A stretch of DNA of 64,000 nt from Hennigella sp045598825 (lineage in GTDB: Bacteria; Bacillota_I; Bacilli_A; Mycoplasmatales; Mycoplasmoidaceae): assembly GCA_045598825.1 (NCBI GenBank), contig JAZRUX010000017.1:29933-93932 (forward strand), in the 5' to 3' direction. The translations under genes and the position numbers were made by a program. Every line of letters starts with the position of its first letter. The first letter of the stretch is position 1. Shown here piece by piece: positions 1 through 9,435 of this stretch. The notes under the pieces were generated by a model. The model was not told the origin of the DNA, did no database searches, and saw only the letters and a program-made list of their open reading frames with translations.

Positions 1-710
1 AGAACGATTGATGAACCAGATAAAACAATAATGCCGACTATTAATAAGATAATTAAAACGGGCAGACTCATTTTAAGAAATTTAGATCTTTTTGCTTTTT
101 GTTGTCGAGGTAATGTTTGCATTGTCGCCACACCCTTACCTACTACAGCGGCTGGTTTAATTCTTGATCCAGCAATCATAAATGCCACTGCAATTGCATA
201 AGATAGGAAAATAAAGATAGAAAAGAAATTAAAACCATGCCAAACTAGTGGACTGGCAGGTTGTCCATCTCCGCCATAAACTATACCGTTGTTTTCAAAT
301 AATACAGCAAGAATACACATTACTGCACCAAAGATTAAACAAATGGTAGTAATTGTATTAATTTGGTCAGTTTCACGGTGTCTAAATAGTTTTACAGTGA
401 CTAATAATGTCACAGCAATAATCAAGATACAAAACATATTTGACCCAATGACATCACCAAAAACTGATGCGGGATTATAATCAGGACGTAACACTCCATT
501 TATAGTAACAGCAATAGCTGTAATAAATTCTGGAATAGATGTAATAGCACCAATTAATATACCACCGATTACACCATCAGGTAATTGAGCTTTATCTTTG
601 ATAGCAACAGCCAGTTTTGTAACAATTGTTGCTAAAAAACCAACAATTATTGCAAAAAGAAAAAAGAAACTTATTGCTGCTGCGCTATTACTTGCAAAAA
701 ACGCTTCCAC
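1..710 (-). CDS. Cation/Ca2+ exchanger (CaCA family), partial
   Basis: Membrane antiporter of the Ca2+:cation exchanger superfamily; it would exchange Na+ or H+ for Ca2+ across the membrane. The reading frame is open to the window edge, so the C-terminus is missing. The N-terminal half shows the alpha-repeat core: GAITSIPEFITAI followed after a short loop by GDVIGSNMF, the ion-binding signature of the family. I chose GTG at 708-710 because a GAGG ribosome binding site lies 8 bases upstream (plus-strand CCTC at 719-722). It lies 53 bases downstream of a paralogue (764-1873) in the same direction, so the two probably share a transcript. The ion transported cannot be told from sequence. Confidence 0.8.
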   Translation of the reverse strand, partial: MEAFFASNSAAAISFFFLFAIIVGFLATIVTKLAVAIKDKAQLPDGVIGGILIGAITSIPEFITAIAVTINGVLRPDYNPASVFGDVIGSNMFCILIIAVTLLVTVKLFRHRETDQINTITTICLIFGAVMCILAVLFENNGIVYGGDGQPASPLVWHGFNFFSIFIFLSYAIAVAFMIAGSRIKPAAVVGKGVATMQTLPRQQKAKRSKFLKMSLPVLIILLIVGIIVLSGSSIV

Positions 711-763
711 TATGATAACCTCATTACATATAACTATATATTAAAAAAGATACTATGTTTTAT

Positions 764-1873
764 TTATTTAACAAAACCTAGTACTAAGAACACTATATAG
801 GCAATAACAACCAATGATAATATTGATATATTAATTGCCAGCGATTGTTTTGAATTTAGTTTCAATTTATTTGTTTTGATGTTTGCCAATAAGTAACCAA
901 CAAATAATAAAATGACTACTAAACAAAGTGAAACTTGAATAATTGATTGTGTGTTCCATGAATACATTTCAGCACCTGGTTCATAAATTATTGCAAAAGC
1001 TATGTTAGCAAAAGTTAAAATTGCTAGGTTAAATGATGTTGAACCAACAATGGTATCAATTACCATGTTATATTCTCTATGTACGCATAGATTTATACAA
1101 CAAACAATTTCAGGAAGTGAAGTAATTACTCCAAGTAACAAAGCTCCACCAAATGTTGCTTTTTCCTCAGTCCCAAACACATCAGATCAATGATAGAAAA
1201 TTAAAGACTCAGATGTGAATGTTAAAAACACTGCACAAGCAATTAGTGCCAATGATACAAAAATTATTAAAATAATGATAGCTGGTAACTTTAATTGAAA
1301 TAATTTTGATTTTCTTGCTTGTTTAATTTCAGTTAAACCCTCATTTCCTTTTTCGGGTTTGCTATTGCTTTTTATTAAAAAGAAAATTGATACAACATAA
1401 CTAGCAAATATTAGTATGCTAAAGAAATTAAAACCATGTCAAACTAATGCTGGAATATATTCGGTTGCAACCATTGCTAACAATACGAATATTGTTCCAA
1501 CCCCTGTACATATTAACGTTGTTAAATTTACTTTGTTTGCTTTATGTTTGATAAATATTCAAACGCATGAAAGCAAACAAATAGCCAATACAAATAAATC
1601 AAAGAAATTGCTTCCTATAATATCACCAAAACCAATACTTCCACTTTTATGAACAACAATGGATGCAATACATGTCACTAATTCTGGTAAACTAGTAATT
1701 ACTCCCAATAAAATACCAGCCACAACTCCATCAGATAAATGAGCTTTTTCTTTTAGAATAACACACAATCTAGAAAGGAGGGTTGTAATACCTACAACAC
1801 CAACTAACAATATGCAATATAGAGATATTGTTAAAGCAAAATTATCATTAAATACTTGAATTATTGGATTCAT
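764..1873 (-). CDS. Cation/Ca2+ exchanger (CaCA family)
   Basis: Complete 369-residue CaCA-family antiporter, read through several TGA Trp codons. Two inverted alpha repeats are visible: GVITSLPELVTC with GDIIGSNFFDL in the N-terminal half, and GVITSLPEIVCC with VGSTSFNLAIL in the C-terminal half, separated by a central cytoplasmic linker rich in Lys and Glu. This is the normal two-repeat plan of the family. It overlaps the preceding 111-codon membrane gene by 26 bases and precedes a paralogue, giving an operon of a small membrane protein plus two exchangers. Ion specificity is unknown; calcium is the family default. Confidence 0.82.
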
Positions 1874-2183
1874 CTAGTATTTTTGCTCTTTCTTCAATAG
1901 CTTCTTCTTTTAATTTCTTTAAAGCTTGTTTGATCTTCTTTTGATTTTCATCATTGTTTTTTGCTTTTTTTCAAATAACTAATCCCATGATCAATCATGT
2001 TAAACCAACAAGAAGAACTGCACCACCAAATACTGACAATAAAATTACTCAATGTTGTCTTAATTCATTACTTGTGGCTAAAAACGTAAAAATAAAAACA
2101 AGAACAAAGATAATGATAGGAAATGTCTTGTTAATGTTCTTGACAGTTAGCTTATCTTTAAGTTTGGTCTTGTTTTGATTCAT
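1848..2183 (-). CDS. Small two-helix membrane protein, unknown
   Basis: 111 residues, ATG at 2181-2183, with two in-frame TGA Trp codons in the second membrane segment. It has a Lys-rich N-terminus (MNQNKTKLKDKL), two hydrophobic segments at about residues 21-35 and 46-71, and a highly charged, probably coiled-coil C-terminal tail (KKIKQALKKLKEEAIEER). No family recognised. It overlaps the start of the exchanger gene by 26 bases, so translation is likely coupled; an accessory or scaffold role for the exchangers is only a guess. Confidence 0.7.
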
Positions 2184-2185
2184 AA

Positions 2186-2461
2186 TTAGTTAGAAGCTCT
2201 TAAGTTAAGTTTTTTAACTAATTCACGGTATTTTTCAAGATCTGTTCTCTTAAGGTAATTTAAAAGATTACGTCTTTTAGAATTCTTTGCATACAAAGTT
2301 CTTTTGCTAGCAAAATCTTTCTTATTACCTTTTAAGTGTTCAGTTAATGAATTAATTTCAGCAGTTAGAATTGCAATTTGAACTTCAGTATTGCCTGTAT
2401 CCTTTGCATTCTTTCCATATTCTTTAACTAATTTTTTCTTAGTTTCTTTTGAAACGGCCAT
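2186..2461 (-). CDS. rpsO: 30S ribosomal protein S15
   Basis: 91 residues, the usual length for S15. It binds 16S rRNA in the platform of the small subunit. Family hallmarks are present: GNTEVQIAILTAEI, LTEHLKGNKKDFASKR and the RRNLLNYLKRTD segment near the C-terminus. I start at ATG 2459-2461 (MAVSKETKKK), which matches the family N-terminus; the frame is open upstream. An AAGGAGA ribosome binding site sits about 12 bases upstream, a rather long spacing. Its stop codon is 2 bases before the ATG of the downstream small membrane gene. Confidence 0.96.
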   Translation of the reverse strand: MAVSKETKKKLVKEYGKNAKDTGNTEVQIAILTAEINSLTEHLKGNKKDFASKRTLYAKNSKRRNLLNYLKRTDLEKYRELVKKLNLRASN

Positions 2462-2586
2462 ATTCTTAATATGTCTCCTTAGATTTATTTTCAACACTTT
2501 AAATGTTATCGCTTCGACAGATAAAGCAATCATGTCTTGGGTCTAACGTGTTTCATTTATTATACTTATATTTAGTCAAAAGTTTG

Positions 2587-2592
2587 TATAAT
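2587..2592 (+). promoter_or_regulatory. -10 box for tRNA-His
   Basis: A TATAAT hexamer ends 15 bases before the first base of tRNA-His. No clear -35 element is visible, as is common in mollicutes. Confidence 0.6.
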
Positions 2593-2607
2593 TATTAAAC
2601 GAGTTAT

Positions 2608-2685
2608 GGCGTTTATGGTGAAGTTGGCTAACACACCTGACTGTGACTCAGGCACTCGTGGGTTCAAGTCCCACTAAACGCCCCA
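2608..2685 (+). tRNA. tRNA-His (GTG anticodon)
   Basis: A full cloverleaf can be drawn. The acceptor stem is GCGTTTA paired with TAAACGC, with the extra G-1 typical of tRNA-His (2608) opposite C73 (2682). The anticodon stem CCTGA/TCAGG encloses loop CTGTGAC, anticodon GTG. The T arm is GTGGG-TTCAAGT-CCCAC and CCA is encoded at 2683-2685. It has its own promoter and terminator. Confidence 0.95.
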
Positions 2686-2692
2686 TAATGAT

Positions 2693-2721
2693 AAAAATCG
2701 TTTTAAGTAACGATTTTTTTC
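2693..2721 (+). terminator. Rho-independent terminator after tRNA-His
   Basis: A 10-bp inverted repeat, AAAAATCGTT with AACGATTTTT, has a 6-base loop and runs into a T tract. Confidence 0.8.
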
Positions 2722-2749
2722 TTTTTATATATAATAAAAAAACTTTAAC

Positions 2750-3841
2750 ATGAGTAAATGTAGAAATCGAACATCAACAAAAGCAGTTAAAGTAGGTAAT
2801 GTTATTATTGGTGGTTACAATGAAATTGTAATTCAAACAATGACAACTACTAAAACGAGTGATGTTGATAAAACAGTGGAACAGATACAACAAGTTACCA
2901 ATTATGGCGCTCAACTTGTTAGAGTTGCTGTTTTAGACGAAGCCGATGCAAATGCATTGTCTGAAATTGTTAAAAAATCTAAGACACCAATTATTGCTGA
3001 TATACACTTTAACTATCAATTTGCTTTAAAAGCAATTGCTGCTGGTGTTGCTAAGATTAGAATTAATCCTGGCAACATTGGGTCTCGTGGACAAGTTCTT
3101 GAGATTATCAATGCAGCTAAAGCAAAAGGTGTTGCAATCCGAATTGGTATCAATGGTGGTTCTTTAACCATTGATCCTAAAGGATCTAGAGTTGTTCAAT
3201 TAGTCAATTGTGCTCACTCTTGAATTAAGTTCTTTGAAAAAAATGGTTTTGACCAATTAATTGTTAGTATTAAGGATTCAGATCCAAGTACTACATATTT
3301 TGCTAATGTTGAGTTGTCAAAACATTGTAAGTACCCAATTCATTTAGGTGTAACCGAATCTGGACCAGACCACGCTGGAATTGTCAAATCTTGCATTGCT
3401 CTTATTCCATTACTTAATTTAGGTATAGGAAATACAATACGTATTTCTGTTAATGGTAATCGCAAGGATGAAATTAAAATTGCTAAGACACTATTAAACA
3501 ATATGGGTTTCAACATCCCTTACTATAACATCATTGCATGTCCACTATGTGGAAGAAACCAATATGATACTAAAAAATGGGTAAAGGAAATTGACGCTTA
3601 TCTGGAAGATAAGCATCTTGCTATTAAAGTTGGAATTATGGGCTGCATCGTTAATGGGCCAGGAGAAGCTAAAGGCTGTGAGTTAGCTGTTTGTATTAAA
3701 GATAGGACAACAAGTTTTTTATATATTAATGGAACATTAAATAAAGAAATACCTAATGCTGATGTTGTAAAAACTTTAAAAGAATTGATTGATAAAAAAT
3801 ATAATCAAGCAGTAAAACACTATGAAAAGCTTAACAAGTAA
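2750..3841 (+). CDS. ispG: 4-hydroxy-3-methylbut-2-enyl diphosphate synthase (IspG/GcpE)
   Basis: 363 residues when the TGA at 3221-3223 is read as Trp. IspG is the [4Fe-4S] enzyme that converts MEcPP to HMBPP in the MEP route to isoprenoids. The TIM-barrel half contains PIIADIHFNYQFALKA and VAKIRINPGNIG. The Fe-S domain near the C-terminus has CPLCGR and MGCIVNGPGEA, giving the three cluster cysteines and the catalytic Glu. The gene overlaps rnhC by 20 bases. A TATAAT box at 2730-2735 precedes it and there is no clear Shine-Dalgarno. The MEP pathway is patchy in mollicutes; no other MEP gene lies in this window, so whether the pathway is complete is unknown. Confidence 0.95.
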
Positions 3842-4706
3842 GGTTACTAAAACTGAAATTCAAAAAATTGATAATGCTTATAAAGCATTTAAACAATCTA
3901 ATCTTAAAAATGAGAACCTTTTAGCTTTCTATAAAACTAAAGATTTAGCAATTAGTATTTTTAAAAATGGCACTTTATTACTGCAAGGTGAGGAATCAGC
4001 AATATTAAATTTTGGTAAAAAAGCAACCAAACCTTCAAAGAAGATTGATTATAAAACGTTGGATGGAATGATTGGTATGGACGAAGTTGGTACTGGTGAC
4101 TATTTTGGACCAGTAGTAACTTGTGCATGTTATGTTCCAAACGAATTTGTTGATCAAGTTAAAGACTTAAAAGTCAATGATTCAAAAAAGATAGATGACA
4201 AACAAATTAAATCAATGGCAAAACAATTGAAAAAAATTGTTAAGTCTGAAATATGCGTTTGTCAACCTGTTATTTATAACAAAATTATTGATAAATTTGA
4301 TAATAGCAACATTGTTAAGGCTATTTGTCATAATGATGCTTTAACTAAATTAACTAATAAGTTAAAAGACAAACATTATCAAGTTGTTCTGGATCAATTT
4401 GTGGCAAGACAACATTACTATGATTATCTTAAAAAAGCAAAAGTAAATCCAGTTTACATAAATTTAATTGAAATGAAAGCTGAAAGTAAATATTTATCAG
4501 TTGCATGTGCAAGTGTAATAGCTCGTGATGCTTTTTTAACTTACATGGACAAACTATCAGCTAAAGCTGGAATTAAATTACCTTTAGGTTCGGTAGAAAA
4601 AACCAAGATTATTCATATTGGAAAACAATTAATTAAAAAAGCAAAGCTAGCAGAATTTGCTAAACTTCACTTTGATTCAATTACTGGTGAAATTCTAAAT
4701 AAATAA
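3822..4706 (+). CDS. rnhC: Ribonuclease HIII
   Basis: 294 residues. It cleaves the RNA strand of RNA-DNA hybrids. The N-terminal ~80 residues form the TBP-like domain that sets RNase HIII apart from HII. The catalytic domain starts with GMDEVGTGDYFGPVV, where the Asp-Glu pair is catalytic, and the later acidic sites lie in VVLDQF and around AESKYLSVACASVIARD. It overlaps ispG by 20 bases and its stop abuts the stop of the convergent 87-residue ORF. Confidence 0.93.
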   Translation: MKSLTSKVTKTEIQKIDNAYKAFKQSNLKNENLLAFYKTKDLAISIFKNGTLLLQGEESAILNFGKKATKPSKKIDYKTLDGMIGMDEVGTGDYFGPVVTCACYVPNEFVDQVKDLKVNDSKKIDDKQIKSMAKQLKKIVKSEICVCQPVIYNKIIDKFDNSNIVKAICHNDALTKLTNKLKDKHYQVVLDQFVARQHYYDYLKKAKVNPVYINLIEMKAESKYLSVACASVIARDAFLTYMDKLSAKAGIKLPLGSVEKTKIIHIGKQLIKKAKLAEFAKLHFDSITGEILNK

Positions 4707-4970
4707 TTATTTAGCTATTTTCGCCAAAATTGCTTTGGCATCAGCTTCTTTTTTGCTTGTTGCTCTAATTGTGCCTGAGTCATTAATAATTTCAAGATAA
4801 AGTGTTTGAAAGAATTTATCTCTGGCTTGTAGAGTGTTATCTTTTACCTTAACAGTTTTGCAATAACCTGATTCTTTTAAGAGTTTGGCTATCTCACCTA
4901 ATGGCATAGATGTCTTGAAACTTTTGTCGAATGCTCAACCAACTTTGTTAAGTTTGTCTGCTAATGACAT
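4707..4970 (-). CDS. Small hypothetical protein
   Basis: 87 residues, ATG at 4968-4970 (MSLADKLNKVGWAF), with one TGA Trp codon. It is basic, soluble-looking, mixed alpha/beta by eye, and has no signal or membrane segment. I recognise no family. It ends exactly where rnhC ends on the other strand and sits between rnhC and truA. I consider it a real gene because the frame extends conserved-looking, low-bias sequence upstream through the TGA codon, but function is unknown. Confidence 0.6.
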
Positions 4971-5034
4971 ATTACTTTTTCCTTTGTTTAATTATATATA
5001 TATATATGAAATACTATATTTATCAACACTTCAA

Positions 5035-5772
5035 CTAATATTTAATTTTGAATAAACAAAGTCCGCATGCAGGGGCTTTATAGACTGCTTGTCCTTTTTT
5101 GGGGTTATTTAATCATTGTTTAATTTGTGATATAGTAATCTTGCCTTCATTTAAAGCTAGCATCGATCCAACCATCATTCTGACTTGGCTTCGTAAAAAA
5201 CCAGTACCTTTAATTACAATCTTAACTAAATCTTTCTGTTTCCTTATATTAATAGAAAGAATTTGTCTCTCTAACGATTCACCTAATCGTTCATCAGTTG
5301 AGAATGATAAAAAATTATGTTTTCCTAAAAATACTTTGTTTGATTTTTTTAACAAACTAATATTAATTGGTTTATTGTATTGATAGATGTGTGTACTACT
5401 TATTGCATCATTAATATTATTAGTATTAATGGTATATATATAAATTTTGTTTTTTGCCATAAAGCGAGCATTAAAATCTTTTGCTGCTTTATTAATTTTA
5501 GTTATGCGAATATCATATGGTAAAGCTTTATTTAAAGCTTCCATTATTTGCTTAGGCTTTATTTTGATTGGTAAATCAAAATGGATTACCTGACCTGTTG
5601 CATTTACTCCTGCATCAGTTCTTCCAGCAGCATAAACTTTAACCTTTTTGTTAAGCACTTTAAAAATAGTGTTTTCTAATATACCTTGGATGGTTTCTTG
5701 TCCTGGTTGTTTTGCTCAACCATGATAATTGCTTCCGTTGTAACTTAATATTAATTTATAACGCGTATTCAT
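5035..5772 (-). CDS. truA: tRNA pseudouridine synthase A
   Basis: 245 residues. TruA makes pseudouridine at positions 38-40 of tRNA anticodon arms. The catalytic Asp is in AAGRTDAGV (about residue 53). The N-terminal MNTRYKLILSYNGSNYHGW and the C-terminal KAPACGLCLFKIKY (family pattern APxxGLxL) both match and need TGA read as Trp. The first ATG (5770-5772) is used. It follows ecfT with 2 bases between them, so it is the last gene of an ECF-transporter operon, an order also found in Firmicutes. Confidence 0.95.
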
Positions 5773-5774
5773 AT

Positions 5775-6839
5775 CTATATATTAAAGCAGTCAACTGCTA
5801 TGAATGGATAAATTATAACTTTCTTAACAACAAAATAAATAAATAGAGCAAGCAAACAAATTAAAATCGCGAATAAGGCTCAGTTTGAAGCCGAGCAATG
5901 GTAGAGTCTATATTTTGTCCTCTTGGCTCTAGGAACAAAGTTTCTGGCTTCCATAGCGTCTGATAATTTGTCAGCATGATTGAAAGCTGTAGCAAACATT
6001 GGGACAACTAATGAACCAACAACTTTAATTTTTGTAATCAAACGTCCGTTGTAATAATCTAACCCACGGCTCGCTTGTGCGCTTATTATTTTATTGGCTT
6101 CATCAAATAGATTAGGAACAAAGCGAATTGCAACAGAAATAATATATGAAATTTCAGTGACTGGAACTTTGATTCACTTTAGTGGTCATAAAATGTGTTC
6201 AAATGCATATGTTAATTGTAATGTTGAGGTTGTATTCACTAATAGACTAAACACTGCTAGCATACAGAATAATTTGATACACACGCTTACGCTAGTAATA
6301 ACGACTTGACTACTAAGTGCATATAAAGGAGCTGAATATGTTAAATACAATTTAACATCATTAATAACAATAGTAATATATGAGCCTGTCGTTGGCTCAA
6401 TTGTAATAAAAGATTCAGCCACACTGCCACCCCATATTTGCCCACACGTTCAATAATATGTAACATCGTTAATTGTGTATTGTCTAATTCAACCACGATC
6501 ACAAAGATCCGACCAACTACTACCTCAAAGTTGGTAATGATTTGCCAAATCAAATCTTAAACCGGGGTCTTTTGCAACCAATCAATTTATCAAGAAAATA
6601 AATATAAATAGTACCAATAAAGTATTAAAGATAGGTTTTAATTTTCTTTTTGGCAAACGTGCAGAAAATCAAAGTGATAATACTAAAAGTAAAATTCCAA
6701 TTTGTCCAACAACAGTCACTGGGAGAAAAACCAACACTAATAAAAGTATTACACATGCTACCTTAAGCGTAGGATTAAATTTATTTAGGAAAAGTGGTCT
6801 TTCTTCTAAAGGAGTCTTAAATGTATATTTACGATACAT
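5775..6839 (-). CDS. ecfT: Energy-coupling factor transporter transmembrane subunit EcfT
   Basis: 354 residues; EcfT couples the two ATPases to interchangeable vitamin-binding S subunits. The coupling helices carry AQASRGLD and DAMEARNF, the two Ala-Arg motifs of the family, near the C-terminus. The protein is longer than most bacterial EcfT proteins: about 80 residues between the early and middle membrane helices form a polar, Trp-rich loop (roughly residues 87-165). ATG 6837-6839 overlaps the ecfA2 stop by one base. The S subunit at 60959-61876 is a likely partner encoded elsewhere. Confidence 0.92.
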
Positions 6840-7741
6840 TATTTTTCTCCTTTCTTTAAGAGCTTAACTAATTGGGTCAAAGTTTTAGGTTGTGCTTTTA
6901 ATAAAATCTCATATTTTTTATTATGACTAATCAATTTTTTAATCATTAATATTACATGTGGAACGGCTATACCAGTTTCATTCAATATATGTTGATCAGT
7001 AAATACTTCATATGGTGTTCCAAAATAGTTGAGTCTTTGCTTATGAATCACTAAAACTTCATCAGCTAATTCCAAAACATTATCCATATTATGGGTAATG
7101 ATAATGATTGTCTTTCCTTGTTTTTTAAGTTGTTTAATAATCTTTAAAATATTTTTTTGCGAGCTTGAATCTAGTCCTGCCGTTGGTTCATCAAAGATTA
7201 CAACTTTTGAGTCTATTGCCAAAATACCTGCAATTGCTACTAGGCGCTTTTGACCATTCGATAACTCAAATGGATTTACATGAAGTAGTGATTTCTGTAG
7301 TCCTACTAAATGCATACATTTAGTCGCTAATTTCTTGGCATTTTTCTTATTAACACCATAGTTAATAGGCCCAAGTGTGATATCTTTTTCGACGGTATCT
7401 TTAATTATTTGGTATTCAGGAAATTGAAAAACTAAGCTAACATCTTTTCTAATGTCTTTATAATCTCTAATCTTTTTTTGACAACCCAAAATTGCTTTAT
7501 CTTTATTAATGAATATATTACCGACATTTGATTTTAATAGACCATTGAAATGAGATACAAGAGTTGTTTTGCCAACACCAGATGCTCCAACAATGGCATA
7601 AATTTTATTTTTTTCAAAACTACAATTAAAGTTATCAATTAAAATTGATGGATGTTTTTTGCTGCCAACAAAAATAGATAGATTATCACAAGTGATGATA
7701 TTTTTAGTATGAAAGTTTTTATTAATTACTTTATTTTTCAT
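6839..7741 (-). CDS. ecfA2: ECF transporter ATP-binding protein EcfA2
   Basis: 300-residue ABC ATPase. Walker A is GASGVGKTT (about residues 52-60), the signature is LSNGQKRLVAIAG, Walker B is VVIFDEP and the D-loop is AGLDSS; a switch His follows in IIITHNMD. DEPTAGLD is the form typical of EcfA2, against DEVTSMLD in EcfA1. It overlaps ecfA1 by 11 bases and ecfT by one. The complex powers uptake of vitamins and other micronutrients. Confidence 0.94.
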   Translation of the reverse strand: MKNKVINKNFHTKNIITCDNLSIFVGSKKHPSILIDNFNCSFEKNKIYAIVGASGVGKTTLVSHFNGLLKSNVGNIFINKDKAILGCQKKIRDYKDIRKDVSLVFQFPEYQIIKDTVEKDITLGPINYGVNKKNAKKLATKCMHLVGLQKSLLHVNPFELSNGQKRLVAIAGILAIDSKVVIFDEPTAGLDSSSQKNILKIIKQLKKQGKTIIIITHNMDNVLELADEVLVIHKQRLNYFGTPYEVFTDQHILNETGIAVPHVILMIKKLISHNKKYEILLKAQPKTLTQLVKLLKKGEK

Positions 7742-8549
7742 AACTAATATCCTTCACCAATTTGTCCAAACTTATTGTTGGTTTTAGCCCCAACTCTGTT
7801 GCTAATTTAATAGCAAATGGTTTATCTAAAGACAGTTTACTAAACTGTGGATTTTGAAAAACATCTAATGGTTTACCAACCATTACAATTTTTCCTTTAT
7901 CCATAACTATTACTTTGTCAGCATTTTGTGCTTCTTCTATATTATGTGTAATACTAATAATAGTTTTGTTTTGTTTATCCCTTAGTAAGTGCATTAAATT
8001 TTGAATATGTAATTTGTTTTTACTATCAAGCATACTTGTGACTTCATCAAAAACAATAAATTGAGGGCTCATTGCCAAAACTGATGCAATTGCTCCTAAT
8101 TGTTTTTGCCCACCAGATAGACTGCTTGTTGATGCTTTTAATAAGTCATTAATGCCCAAATACTTAGCTGTTTTATTGATTATGCTTTGCATACGATTAT
8201 GAGGTATACATTTATTCTCTAAACCAAAAGCAATATCGTCTTGCAAGGTTAAACCAATAAATTGATTGTCTGGATTTTCAAACACAAAACCTGATAATTG
8301 CTTTAAAGTCTTTACGTTAGATTTATCAATTACTTTATTTCTAAAAATAATTCTTCCATTGTTGGGTTTAAATAAGCCGACTAAAAGTTTACCTAAAGTA
8401 GACTTTCCACACCCATTTGCTCCAATAATGCAAACATATTCTTTTTCATTTATGGAAAAAGAAATATTAGACAAGATTAGCTTCTTTGGTGAATAACCAA
8501 AATTAACCTTATCAAATTCGATTAATTTGTTTTTGTTTGGTTTAAACAT
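7731..8549 (-). CDS. ecfA1: ECF transporter ATP-binding protein EcfA1
   Basis: 272-residue ABC ATPase. Walker A GANGCGKST (43-51), Q-loop near NPDNQF, signature LSGGQKQLGAIASVLAM (144 onward), Walker B FIVFDE with D-loop TSMLDS. The DEVTSMLD sequence is characteristic of EcfA1. First gene of the ecfA1-ecfA2-ecfT-truA run; it starts 13 bases after ribF ends, so ribF and truB may be part of the same transcript. Confidence 0.94.
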   Translation of the reverse strand: MFKPNKNKLIEFDKVNFGYSPKKLILSNISFSINEKEYVCIIGANGCGKSTLGKLLVGLFKPNNGRIIFRNKVIDKSNVKTLKQLSGFVFENPDNQFIGLTLQDDIAFGLENKCIPHNRMQSIINKTAKYLGINDLLKASTSSLSGGQKQLGAIASVLAMSPQFIVFDEVTSMLDSKNKLHIQNLMHLLRDKQNKTIISITHNIEEAQNADKVIVMDKGKIVMVGKPLDVFQNPQFSKLSLDKPFAIKLATELGLKPTISLDKLVKDISYEK

Positions 8550-8562
8550 TTAAATAATTATA

Positions 8563-9435
8563 TTATTTATTTTTAACAAAATAGTCTTTTGCAATTTGAA
8601 TGTCATTTTGGATTGACGAAGCTAAAGAAATTGGATTATCAAATTTAGTATGACCACGTATATATTTTAAAAATTCAACCTTGACATTCCTGCGAATGCT
8701 TGCAGGGTATACAGAACGCGGACTAATATATTTTTTTATAACATGTGTCTCTATTGTTGGTATTTGATTATTAAATGTTTTGCTAGCACCAACAAAGCTA
8801 ACAGAATTGTATGTCCTATTTCCAATTTTAATCCGACTAACATATGATCCTTCCGGTATCATAAGTGTATGATCAACCTTTATATTTATAGTTCTAATTC
8901 CTAGTTGTTTACCGCGACGAAATCCTTTTACTCATTCAGAAATGTAGTAATAAGGGAAATAAGTAAAACTATTTGCCTTTTCAACGTTTCCACTTCTTAA
9001 CAAACTTGCAATAATTGTTGTAGATACAACTTTGTTGTAATTAAGAGTTTGTACATCAAAATACTTTCTTAATAATGAATATGGTTTATGATCACAACCA
9101 AATTTAAAATCGGTCCCAACAAATATCATTGATGGTTTAAGTTTTAATAAAACTCTTTGAATAAATGTTTCTGCATCAACATTATTTTTGGCAATATCAT
9201 AAACATATATGTTTGCCGGTTTAAAACGAGCAATATTATTTAACCTTTCTTGACCAAAGTACAATTGATTAATCTGCTTGGCACCAAAGTCCTTAAAAGT
9301 TAAGACATTAAAATTGTTAAATCTAGTTAAAAGCAATCCATGCATAACATGGATACTACCAAAATACCCAATAACTAATGGCAATTTTGATGTTTTTACA
9401 TTATTTAAATTTATTTGTTTAATTTTTGCGGCCAT
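8563..9435 (-). CDS. ribF: Riboflavin kinase / FAD synthetase
   Basis: 290 residues. It phosphorylates riboflavin to FMN and adenylates FMN to FAD. The N-terminal nucleotidyltransferase half has GYFGSIHVMHGLLL (family GxFDGVHxGHxxLL) and FVGTDFKFG; the C-terminal kinase half has GFRRGKQLGIRT, MIPEGSY and VEFLKYIRG. The HxGH element is HVMH and the usual FDG is FGS, so the first site is divergent. One TGA Trp codon joins the two halves. It overlaps truB by 17 bases, the classical truB-ribF pair. Confidence 0.9.

Noticed and set aside
2750..3841. ispG, hydA, pcrA, serS and others as frameshifted or broken genes
   Set aside because: The apparent breaks are all TGA codons in the correct frame at positions suitable for Trp, so the genes are intact under code 4.
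6094..6553. ORFs of 70-78 codons within ecfT
   Set aside because: Two are pieces of, or alternative frames to, the ecfT reading frame, which runs from 6839 to 5775 once TGA is Trp.
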